A DNA stretch of 64,000 nucleotides from [Flexibacter] sp. ATCC 35208 (GTDB lineage Bacteria; Bacteroidota; Bacteroidia; Chitinophagales; Chitinophagaceae), in assembly GCF_001975825.1 (NCBI RefSeq), contig NZ_MTKN01000010.1, positions 1-64,000 of the forward strand. The letters run 5' to 3'. The translations under genes and the position numbers were made by a program. Positions 35,972 through 43,377 of this stretch are shown here, piece by piece (position 1 is the stretch's first letter; the number at the start of each line of letters is the position of its first letter). Under the pieces are notes generated by a model, which saw only the letters and a program-made list of their open reading frames with translations, was not told the origin of the DNA and searched no databases.

Positions 35972-37414
35972 TTAACTTCCTTCTATTGCTTTCAATGTTT
36001 TTTCTGCCTGCTCTTTTACAGCCGGGTTTGCACTTTGCGTCATCGCCACTACCCTTGCTTTCATCTCTTCGGCTTTGCGTTCTGCCAGTACCTGCAGGAG
36101 TGCAATCTGCATAAGCGGTGGTTTATTTTGCAGAGAGATGCCTGCCGTAGAAGCGACCATATTACTCCGCATTGTGAGCAAAACATCCCTGATTAAAAAA
36201 ATCGTACTACTGTCCACGCGATTCATTTCATACACCAGCGCAGCGATCATAGTGGTATTGCCTAACATGCCTGCTGCTTTGATAGCTGCCGTTTTTACGA
36301 CCATATTACTATCGTTCAGTGCTGCCTGTATCACTCTTGTGGCAGTACGCTGACGGCTCTCGCCAAGCAATAATAGTATGCCTGCTTTCACTTCATCTTT
36401 TTCTCTTACTACTCTGTCTATCCAGTAATTGGTATTGGAAGTATTCAGGTTCTTTGCCGCCATCTTCAATGCTGCTGATCTGAAAGCGGGATCAGGATCT
36501 GCAGCTGCATCGCCTAATATCCTGTTGGCATCATTGAACCTCACGGTCACCATGATTTGCAGTGCAGCAATCCTGGCAGGCAACTGTGCAGGTGATTTAC
36601 ATTCTTTCAGCAGGCGGGCAGCAATTTTTCTTGCAGGTTCCTGTGGCCAGTTTTCCGCCATGCGCTGTGCAAATAATATATACGCTGCCGTTGCATTCAT
36701 GCTGTCGTATACATATCCTGCTCTTGCCGCTGCAGCACGTAACAAAGAATCACTGCTTTCATTGCCTATGTTGGCAATCGCCATCAAAGCAACCCTGCGT
36801 TGACGCAGGTCTTTTGTATTTGCCAGTGCTGTCACCGCATCGAGGCCGCTCAGGTAACGGAGTTCTCCGATGGCATTGATCAGCGCTATTTTGCTATTGC
36901 CTTTTGCTTTTGATAAGGCATATACCAAAGTTGGTTTCGCCACCGGCCCACCAATTTGTATCAAGGCCCTTGCTGCAGCATCGCACAATGGCTCCTGCAC
37001 CAGGTAAGGGGCAATAGTAGCAGCGGCGACGTCATTGCCACATAACTGTAACTGGCTGATCAGAAAATTTTTGGCGGGGATTGACGGCACCCATTTCAAT
37101 GCCCTGCACCAGGCTTTTACAGCCGTTTTACGGGCAGAATCCTGCAGGGCGGCAGTGATATACCTTGTATACGCTGTGAGGGCATATTGCACTCTTATAT
37201 TCCCGGTCTGCGACATCATCGCGAGTGTAGTCAGTCCCTCTTCTCCCAGCTTTTCCAGTTGTTTCATGGAGATGTTTTTCAGACTATCGTTGGGTGATGG
37301 CATTTCCTGAAGGATCGCATTGATCCGGGTAGCATAGGGAGATGGTTTCCCCTGCCCAGCTGTATATAGTATAGGGAAGAGGATAAATAATATAATCAGT
37401 TTCGAACGCCTCAT
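35972..37414 (-). CDS. Secreted HEAT-repeat protein
   Basis: The 480-residue protein has a signal peptide (MRRSKLIILFILFPILYTAG) and then at least six HEAT-like helical pairs, for example AAARALIQIGGPVAKPTLVYAL, LINAIGELRYLSGLDAVTALA, VALMAIANIGNESSDSLL and AAIKAAGMLGNTTMIAALV. Such repeats form curved scaffolds that bind proteins. It begins 9 bases after the Gfo/Idh oxidoreductase stop, so the two are co-transcribed; HEAT domains are often fused or adjacent to DUF1080 and oxidoreductase genes in this group. Catalysis is not expected. Confidence 0.82.
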   Translation of the reverse strand: MRRSKLIILFILFPILYTAGQGKPSPYATRINAILQEMPSPNDSLKNISMKQLEKLGEEGLTTLAMMSQTGNIRVQYALTAYTRYITAALQDSARKTAVKAWCRALKWVPSIPAKNFLISQLQLCGNDVAAATIAPYLVQEPLCDAAARALIQIGGPVAKPTLVYALSKAKGNSKIALINAIGELRYLSGLDAVTALANTKDLRQRRVALMAIANIGNESSDSLLRAAAARAGYVYDSMNATAAYILFAQRMAENWPQEPARKIAARLLKECKSPAQLPARIAALQIMVTVRFNDANRILGDAAADPDPAFRSAALKMAAKNLNTSNTNYWIDRVVREKDEVKAGILLLLGESRQRTATRVIQAALNDSNMVVKTAAIKAAGMLGNTTMIAALVYEMNRVDSSTIFLIRDVLLTMRSNMVASTAGISLQNKPPLMQIALLQVLAERKAEEMKARVVAMTQSANPAVKEQAEKTLKAIEGS

Positions 37415-37423
37415 GGTACATGG

Positions 37424-38659
37424 TTATTTCCAGGTGGTGCGCAGGGGCTGGTTCAGCAACCTGTTTGCACCTTCATCGAACAGGAAAGTTTGTTTTTCAG
37501 GATCATATTGGAGAGAGCGGCCCAGCTGAAGGGCGATCTTTCCCATATTGACAAGTGTACAGGAACGATGTCCGTTTTCTTCGTTTGTCACGAAGGTTTG
37601 TCTTTCTTTTACCGCTTTCACAAAATCAGTGATAGCCAGTGGTGGTTCAGGAAAGTTGGCCAGGCGTTTTTCCAGGTCAGGGATATCTGATCTGAAATCA
37701 GCATACAGTTTACCATTGGGTCCGGAAATGAAGGGGGCATTTGCATCCCGGCCTTCCGGGTCCAGGATGATCTTGCTGCCATCCTGGTAGGTAAAGGTGA
37801 TCTTCTGCCAGGTACCTACGGCATCCGGGTGTTGTAACGGTGTTTCCACCTCTACCTCAATCGGACTGGTTTCATCTTTATCCAACAGGTATTGCACAGG
37901 ATCGAGGTAATGTTGCCCTGTTTCACCCAGCACGCCTGCTCCATAATCCCAATATCCACGAAAGTTCTGTATCCGGTTGATATTGTAGGGTTTATAGGGT
38001 GCAGGTCCCAACCAGCGGTCATAGTTCAGGGTTGCCGGCACAGGTTGAACCGGCAGGTTGGTTAAACCGGTATACTCACCAGGCCAGGTAAAACCCGTAT
38101 GTGGTGCCAGGGTGATGGTGAGCGGCCAACCCAGTAGACCGCTGAAGGTCAGCTTCTTCAATTTTCTGACAGGAATATTAGTCCCGTAAAAGTTCCCATC
38201 TATGCGGTGGTTCATATTGAGCCGGAAGATGCGGCCATAGGTTTGCACGGCATTGACCACCTGCTTTCCTTCGGCAATGGAATGGGTCATCGGGGTTTCG
38301 CACCAGATGTCCTTCCCTGCGGCGGCGGCTTCCATAGCAATGAGGCCATGCCAGTGTGGTGGCGTGGCAATATGTACGATGTCGACATCCTTTTGTAAAA
38401 GAAGGTGCCGGTAGTCGTCGAAGGTTTTGACTTTTTTGTCTGTGAGGAGTTTACTTTTATCTACATCACAAATAGCGGTGAGGCGTGTACCGGCGTAGTC
38501 TATATGCTGATGGCCGGCGACACCCATACCGATCACACCTTTGGTCAGCTGGTCGCTGGGGGCAAGGTAGCCACGGCCCAACACATGCCGGGGAATGATA
38601 GTAAAGGCAACTACCGTTCCGGCTATATTTTTCAGGAAATCACGTCTATGGTTTGGCAT
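37424..38659 (-). CDS. Tat-exported Gfo/Idh/MocA family oxidoreductase
   Basis: I place the start at 38659 because MPNHRRDFLKNIAGTVVAF is a twin-arginine signal (RRDFLK); the open frame upstream is longer but not signal-like. The Rossmann fold begins GVIGMGVAGHQHID, followed by DVDIVHIATPPHWHG and the conserved CETPMTHSIAEGKQVV (the usual EKP is ETP here). The C-terminal part carries the beta-sheet domain with GYWDYGAGVLGETGQHYLD. Exported members act on sugars in the periplasm with a tightly bound NAD(P). Substrate unknown. It forms an operon with the HEAT protein and is divergent from an AraC-type regulator. Confidence 0.88.
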   Translation of the reverse strand: MPNHRRDFLKNIAGTVVAFTIIPRHVLGRGYLAPSDQLTKGVIGMGVAGHQHIDYAGTRLTAICDVDKSKLLTDKKVKTFDDYRHLLLQKDVDIVHIATPPHWHGLIAMEAAAAGKDIWCETPMTHSIAEGKQVVNAVQTYGRIFRLNMNHRIDGNFYGTNIPVRKLKKLTFSGLLGWPLTITLAPHTGFTWPGEYTGLTNLPVQPVPATLNYDRWLGPAPYKPYNINRIQNFRGYWDYGAGVLGETGQHYLDPVQYLLDKDETSPIEVEVETPLQHPDAVGTWQKITFTYQDGSKIILDPEGRDANAPFISGPNGKLYADFRSDIPDLEKRLANFPEPPLAITDFVKAVKERQTFVTNEENGHRSCTLVNMGKIALQLGRSLQYDPEKQTFLFDEGANRLLNQPLRTTWK

Positions 38660-38752
38660 AGGATCTTCTATAATGATCACGAGGGGACAAGATATGCATT
38701 TTTTATAAATATAAAGTTTTGGCCTCCTATCTGGAAAAATTTTACTTAAATT

Positions 38753-38764
38753 AGGGCTAGCCCT
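38753..38764. promoter_or_regulatory. 12-bp perfect palindrome between divergent genes
   Basis: agggctagccct lies in the 126-bp spacer between the oxidoreductase (start 38659) and the AraC-type gene (start 38786), 22 bases before the latter. It could be an operator for either gene. Confidence 0.45.
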
Positions 38765-38785
38765 GAACCATTGAACACAAATTCC

Positions 38786-39124
38786 ATGTCTAACAATCAT
38801 CACGAAAAAGTAATTGCCAGCATTAGCGAATACCTGCTACTCAACCTGAATAAGCCGGTCAGTATTTCACAACTAGCTCATTCTCACTACATCAGTGAGT
38901 CAAAGCTCAAACAGGATTTCAAAAAATACAAGCAGCTTTCCCTGATAAACTGGTTATTGGAGCAAAGAATGCAAAAGGCTTTTCAGCTTTTACAACAATC
39001 GGATAGTAAAATTTCCGATATTGCGGAGGAAGTCGGGTATAGTAATGTATCCAGTTTCAACCGGGAGTTTAGGAAACATTATGCCTGTTCTCCCCAGGAA
39101 ATCAGGAATGGAAATAGTGAATAA
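38786..39124 (+). CDS. Stand-alone AraC-type DNA-binding protein
   Basis: The product of about 112 residues consists only of an AraC/XylS double helix-turn-helix: ISISQLAHSHYISESKLKQDFKK-like first HTH (VSISQLAHSHYISESKLKQ) and second HTH ISDIAEEVGYSNVSSFNREF followed by the family signature RKHYACSPQEIR. There is no ligand-binding domain, as in MarA/SoxS-type regulators. I choose the ATG at 38786; a TTG five codons upstream is possible. Its divergent position suggests it regulates the oxidoreductase/HEAT operon. Confidence 0.88.
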   Translation: MSNNHHEKVIASISEYLLLNLNKPVSISQLAHSHYISESKLKQDFKKYKQLSLINWLLEQRMQKAFQLLQQSDSKISDIAEEVGYSNVSSFNREFRKHYACSPQEIRNGNSE

Positions 39125-39346
39125 GTAAAACCATTCGGGGATTTTTAGCGTACATATACTCAGTGCCAAAAAAAATCTGCATTTTTCTTTGAAATCAGCA
39201 GCCTTGCCGAAAGAATTATCAGACAAGCACTTATATCTGTAGTACGTTATAATTAAGACTGTTCCCTGTAATTTTTACAAATCATTAACAGCCGTATTCG
39301 AAGTTTATTTTCTAAAAACAGCAATGTGTTTAGTAGTTTTGCCCCG

Positions 39347-39672
39347 CTTATGAAGTAATCGGTTACGATAGTCAGGCAGGCAGAATAGTATAAAGTGAGT
39401 GCATAACGTGTCATGCGAATCATAAAGATCTGGAGCTAATAACCGACAGGATACGTTGGGTTCTTATTGTTCCAATCTAATTATTATACATGTCGCCACT
39501 TTATATGCAAAACGAAAGACACCAGACTACAACAATGCACAATGCTTTCCAAATTACCATCGCGTAATCAAACATATTTACATAGTGCCTTGAAAAAGGG
39601 GCTATAACCTTCGTTTACGAACAATGCAAAATGAAATACCGGTACTTTAGTCCTTTAGTGCCGGTTTTTTTT
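39347..39672 (+). ncRNA. Candidate non-coding RNA of about 325 nt
   Basis: The + strand has TAGTTTTG at 39334-39341 (TAnnTTTG) with TTTC 21 bases upstream, then about 300 bases without an ORF, then a hairpin with a T-run. The ends contain gcccc (39342-39346) and ggggc (about 39598-39602), which could pair. I looked for tmRNA, RNase P, SRP and 6S signatures and did not find them. Only the combination of promoter-like and terminator signals supports the call. Confidence 0.35.
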
Positions 39673-39673
39673 T
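39638..39673 (+). terminator. Terminator of the candidate ncRNA
   Basis: accggtact and agtgccggt pair over 9 bp (one G-U) around a 10-base loop and are followed by nine T. It could also serve the convergent small gene at 39684. Confidence 0.8.
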
Positions 39674-39683
39674 GTCCGTATCT

Positions 39684-39905
39684 TTAGTAGGAAGGTCTAT
39701 TAGATCTGCTCTTTTCAGGGGTATTCTCAAGACGTTCATCCAGTTGCTCATCGCTCATTTCTCTTTCTGATTCGTCCAGCGGACGTTCTGCCTCTTCAAA
39801 TGCTCCACCCGAACCAGTGTGCAAAATTTCGTTTTCTTTTGGTGAGCCGGTCGACGCGCCGGTGTCGTTCACGTAAATCATTGGTATACACGTTTTTCCA
39901 TTCAA
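39684..39905 (-). CDS. Small acidic hypothetical protein
   Basis: The 73-residue product (MNGKTCIPMIYVNDTGA...) has no signal peptide or membrane segment. Its second half is strongly charged (EEAERPLDESEREMSDEQLD) and likely disordered or helical. No family recognised. It is bounded by a terminator on each side, which supports a separate short transcript. Confidence 0.5.
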   Translation of the reverse strand: MNGKTCIPMIYVNDTGASTGSPKENEILHTGSGGAFEEAERPLDESEREMSDEQLDERLENTPEKSRSNRPSY

Positions 39906-39980
39906 AGGATCAATAACAATGCTAATCTAATAAAAATCGTGGGTATTCCATAATGGTAGGGCTTTAACTCTATATTAAGA

Positions 39981-40007
39981 GCGGGGTTTTGCCGTGCAAA
40001 ACCCCGC
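39981..40007. terminator. Hairpin terminator after the SGNH hydrolase operon
   Basis: gcggggttttgc / gcaaaaccccgc, a 12-bp perfect stem with loop cgt, lies 7 bases after the - strand stop at 40015. It should end the signalling operon transcript. Confidence 0.8.
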
Positions 40008-40014
40008 AGATCTG

Positions 40015-40806
40015 TTATTTTAATAATTTAATAATCCCCTTACCCCACAGTTTTCCAAGGCTCTCTGCCCCTACCTTGTTGGGATGCAGATAAAATACGC
40101 CCTGCCAGCCTTCTTCTGCCTGCAATTCTGCTGCCGCATGTTGCTTAAAGTACCCAAATCCCTGTTTATCACCTACAATCACCTGACCGGGTTTGGTTCT
40201 TCCATACTCCTTCACCAGGTTGCCTACCTCCGGGAAATAGGTTTGCAAACGGTCCAGACCACGCTGTAAATAGATAGCACCATTGTAAGTATTCGGGCTA
40301 TACCAGATAGGCAAATGAATGACCACCCTGCTGTCGGGAAAATCCGTCAGCAACTGGTCTATAATCGCCTGTAAGTTCTTTTTATAGTTTTCGGGAGACA
40401 CTGGCGCTCCATTGGGCCCTTCTACGGCACTATCATTGGTACCCAGATCAATAGAAAATACTAACAATGCATCTTTGTCTGCCTTATAAGCTTCAGCCGC
40501 AGCTTCTACTTTTTTAAATGCTTTGCCGGTAGCTGGCAGAAAATCTACTGTGGTGTAACCGCTTACGCCCTGGTTGGAAAAATTCACCTTTCCCACTCCT
40601 TCCTGTGTTTGTAGCCACTCCACCGTTCGTACCGGCGGTGCCTCCTTGTCAGGTTCCTTTAGCGTGGCTCCATGCGTAATGCTGTTACCAATAAATACAA
40701 TGTTCAGATTAGTGGCGGCTTTCTTTTGCGCCATTGTTGGAAGCTGGGCAATCACCAGCATGAGCAGGTATACACCTGCCCGTTGGCCATAGGTTCTCAT
40801 ATACAT
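40015..40806 (-). CDS. Secreted SGNH/GDSL hydrolase
   Basis: The 263-residue protein has a signal peptide (MRTYGQRAGVYLLMLVIAQLPTMAQ) and the four SGNH blocks: IVFIGNSITHG (nucleophile Ser), NQGVSGYTT (oxyanion Gly), DLGTNDSA (Asn) and YLHPNKVGAESLG (His). These hydrolases remove ester groups, often acetyl groups from polysaccharides or sialic acids. It begins 6 bases after the stop of the regulator-kinase gene and is thus the last gene of a signalling operon, which is unusual company. Start at 40806 or two codons later (40800). Confidence 0.87.
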   Translation of the reverse strand: MYMRTYGQRAGVYLLMLVIAQLPTMAQKKAATNLNIVFIGNSITHGATLKEPDKEAPPVRTVEWLQTQEGVGKVNFSNQGVSGYTTVDFLPATGKAFKKVEAAAEAYKADKDALLVFSIDLGTNDSAVEGPNGAPVSPENYKKNLQAIIDQLLTDFPDSRVVIHLPIWYSPNTYNGAIYLQRGLDRLQTYFPEVGNLVKEYGRTKPGQVIVGDKQGFGYFKQHAAAELQAEEGWQGVFYLHPNKVGAESLGKLWGKGIIKLLK

Positions 40807-40812
40807 GACAGT

Positions 40813-41907
40813 TTATCTCCGCCACTGGAAGTAGAAACAGCTACCCTCGCCTAAACGGGATTCCACCCACACCTTGCCTCCCTGTGTTTCCACCAGTAAT
40901 TTGAGGATATTTAATCCTATCCCTGTGCCTTTGTCATCATCTTTGTCTACCTTTTCAAACAACCTAAAGATTCTTTCATTGTCCTTATCCTCTATGCCAG
41001 GACCATTGTCCTTCACATAAAAATTATAAAACTCACCATCCGGTGTACCCCCCACACTGATCTCTGCTAAAGCTTTATCATTATATTTAATCGCATTACT
41101 CAGTAAGTTCTGGAATACCTGTTGCAGTTTTTGTCTGCTGGTATGTAATACAGGCAGGTTCGTTCCCATCTGGATGTGTACATGTGCCGGGGGGAACAAC
41201 AGTTTGATCAACTGCTGCAACAACTCGTTTACATCCACATCTTCTGTCTTGTTGGAGAACTGGTGTTCCTTGCTGTAGTCTAGAATGGCTGTGATCATAT
41301 CTGCCATCTGGGTAGCGGCATTCACAGACATATCCATATACTCCGTCAGCATAGGGGATACCTTGATCCCATCTTCCTCCTGCATCAGCATCAGCAAACC
41401 GGTAATACCGGAAAGCGGTGTTTTCAGATCATGTGCTACCACATGCATAAAGCGCTCCAGCTGTCCATTGATCTGCTCTTTCTCTTTCAGTGTCTGCTTC
41501 AGTTCATCCTGATAGAAATATAATTGTTCGAATACATTTACCTTGGCTCTGGTCACATTGATGTCCAGGGGCTTTGACAGATAGTCTACCGCTCCTATTT
41601 TAAATCCTTCCAGCACATAGTATTCGTCTTTATTGATGGCTGTCACAAAAATGATGGAGATGTTCCGTGTTTTAGGGTTGGCTTTTAGTAACCGGGCTAC
41701 TTCAAAACCGTCCATATCCGGCATCTGCACATCCAGCATAATCAACCCAATATCGTCATGCTTTAATACCAACTTCAATGCTTCATTGCCCGATGAAGCC
41801 TGTATAAAAGTCCTGTTATCCGCCAGCAGCATCTGTTCCAGCGATAATAAATTCTCCAATCTATCGTCTACAAGCAGGATGGTAAATTTTTTAGTCATAA
41901 TACTCAT
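40813..41907 (-). CDS. Response regulator-histidine kinase fusion
   Basis: The 364-residue soluble protein starts with a receiver domain (ILLVDDRLENL, phospho-acceptor D59 in LIMLDVQMPDMDG, K112 in YLSKPLD), passes through a short coiled coil (KQTLKEKEQINGQLE) to a HisKA domain with H159 (FMHVVAHDLKTPLSG), and ends with HATPase_c (NLLSNAIKYND, DNGPGIE, GTGIGLNILKLL). It reads as a phosphorylation relay protein that receives a phosphate at D59 and tunes its own kinase. It is the fourth gene of the CheR/CheB operon. Confidence 0.93.
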   Translation of the reverse strand: MSIMTKKFTILLVDDRLENLLSLEQMLLADNRTFIQASSGNEALKLVLKHDDIGLIMLDVQMPDMDGFEVARLLKANPKTRNISIIFVTAINKDEYYVLEGFKIGAVDYLSKPLDINVTRAKVNVFEQLYFYQDELKQTLKEKEQINGQLERFMHVVAHDLKTPLSGITGLLMLMQEEDGIKVSPMLTEYMDMSVNAATQMADMITAILDYSKEHQFSNKTEDVDVNELLQQLIKLLFPPAHVHIQMGTNLPVLHTSRQKLQQVFQNLLSNAIKYNDKALAEISVGGTPDGEFYNFYVKDNGPGIEDKDNERIFRLFEKVDKDDDKGTGIGLNILKLLVETQGGKVWVESRLGEGSCFYFQWRR

Positions 41908-41958
41908 GGGCTCTCTTTTAACGGCTAGTCTTATTTATATATACGAAGAAAACATTAC

Positions 41959-42522
41959 TCACGGTTCATTAATTATAAATTTTATTATATCTTCAACTGA
42001 CAGTACTTGAATCCCTTTGCACATTTCTATAGCGGCCAGTGGCATCGCCTCGAACGCGGCAGTAGCCGGATCCTGTACAATGCCGGTACCGCCTGCAGCG
42101 ATAATATCGTACATACCTGCGGCGCCGTCTTTGTTGGCTCCACTCAATAAAATGGCCAGTGCGCTGCTGCCATATACCTCTGCCACACAGCTAAATGTCA
42201 TGTCAATTGAAGGCCGGCTATAATTGACCAGTTCTGAATAATCCAGCATAAAGGTCTTATCAGCTTCCAGCATCAGGTGATAATTTTGTGGTGCCAGATA
42301 AATGTTGCGGGGTTTTACAGCTTCTTTATCTTCAGGTTCAATAATTCTTCTTTTGTTGGATAGTAACCGGCCCATTTCACTCTGCACATTGCGGAGCCGG
42401 TGCAATACGATAACAACAGGCGTCTGCACATAATCGGGCAATGCATCGAGAATGCTGGTTAATACAGCGATGCTACCGGCTGACCCTCCGATTGTGATAA
42501 TATCGTACTTTTTGTTCTTCAT
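41959..42522 (-). CDS. CheB-type protein-glutamate methylesterase domain protein
   Basis: The 187-residue protein is a stand-alone CheB effector domain without a receiver: IGGSAGS (S14 nucleophile), VLHRLRN (H41) and LLSGANKDGAAG (D132) reproduce the Ser-His-Asp triad. PQNYHLML is also typical. No methyl-accepting chemotaxis protein, CheA or CheW is near, so the esterase probably acts on the adjacent sensor kinase or its coiled-coil region, as proposed for Bacteroidota CheB/CheR/kinase modules. It follows the CheR gene after 18 bases. Confidence 0.92.
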   Translation of the reverse strand: MKNKKYDIITIGGSAGSIAVLTSILDALPDYVQTPVVIVLHRLRNVQSEMGRLLSNKRRIIEPEDKEAVKPRNIYLAPQNYHLMLEADKTFMLDYSELVNYSRPSIDMTFSCVAEVYGSSALAILLSGANKDGAAGMYDIIAAGGTGIVQDPATAAFEAMPLAAIEMCKGIQVLSVEDIIKFIINEP

Positions 42523-42540
42523 AAATTTACAACATCCGGT

Positions 42541-43362
42541 TTATCCTTTTCTACGGTAAATTTTATGAGCCGCATGTATTGTTTCAAATTTTTCATGGAT
42601 GCTGGCAAACCTCATCGTTTCTTTGATCCCCATGGCCAGGTAGCCGCGTGGAGAGAGGCTATCATAGAATAATTGCAATACGTGGTTCTGCAGTTCCCTG
42701 TTGAAATATATAAATACATTCCGGCAACAAATGAGCTGGAACTCATTAAATACTGTATCTGTGACCAGGTTGTGCTGAAAAAAGGTAATGTGTTTACGAA
42801 GTTCCTTTTTGATCAGAACATTGTCATACCTGGCTGTATAATAATTTGAAAAATCGCCTAACCCTCCTGATTGAATGTAATTATACACATAGTCTTTCAT
42901 ATTATCCAGTGGCAGGATGCCCATGTTCGCCTTTTCAAGGTTCATCGGGTTGAGGTCAGTTGCATATATTTTAGTTCTACCAAGGAGCCCGGCCTCATGT
43001 AGCAGGATTGCCATAGAAAATACCTCCTCTCCGGTAGAACAACCGGCATGCCATATTTTAATATTCGGATACGCCGCCAGCTTGGGAAGTACCTGTGTCC
43101 GCAATGTTTGGTAAAACAGGGGATCGCGGAACATTTCCGTCACGTTTACAGTGATAAACTGAACCAGCCGGTTAAAAAAGTTTGCATCATTGACCAGCTT
43201 ATACTTCAGTTCAAATACAGTAGCTATCCCGGTATAGCTCATAAAACGAACAATACGGCGCTTGAGTGATGCCAGCGCATAACCGGTGAAATCATATCCG
43301 TATTGCAGCTTTATAATATTAACAATATCGACGAAATCTGCATTAGATATGTCTTCCTTCAT
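42541..43362 (-). CDS. CheR-type methyltransferase
   Basis: The 273-residue protein has the N-terminal helical CheR domain (YDFTGYALASLKRRIVRFM) and the SAM-binding domain with FITVNVTEMFRDPLFY, KIWHAGCSTGEEVFSMAI, IYATDLNPMNLEKA, FQLICCRNVFIYFN and GYLAMGIKET. These are all canonical CheR motifs. It should methylate glutamates in a coiled coil of a partner receptor or kinase; the neighbouring hybrid kinase, encoded 15 bases upstream, is the obvious candidate. Confidence 0.93.
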   Translation of the reverse strand: MKEDISNADFVDIVNIIKLQYGYDFTGYALASLKRRIVRFMSYTGIATVFELKYKLVNDANFFNRLVQFITVNVTEMFRDPLFYQTLRTQVLPKLAAYPNIKIWHAGCSTGEEVFSMAILLHEAGLLGRTKIYATDLNPMNLEKANMGILPLDNMKDYVYNYIQSGGLGDFSNYYTARYDNVLIKKELRKHITFFQHNLVTDTVFNEFQLICCRNVFIYFNRELQNHVLQLFYDSLSPRGYLAMGIKETMRFASIHEKFETIHAAHKIYRRKG

Positions 43363-43377
43363 AGAAACGTTACAAGG

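Larger units (their letters stand above)
39125..39683. other. 559-bp stretch without a protein gene
   Basis: No supported coding frame on either strand. It holds a promoter-like TAGTTTTG (39334-39341) and ends in a terminator (39638-39673), both on the + strand, which together suggest a non-coding transcript. Confidence 0.6.

Noticed and set aside
39347..39672. tmRNA, RNase P RNA, SRP RNA or 6S RNA
   Set aside because: I found no tag peptide frame, no conserved P4-type core, no SRP tetraloop motif and no convincing long closing stem; only a generic ncRNA call is kept.
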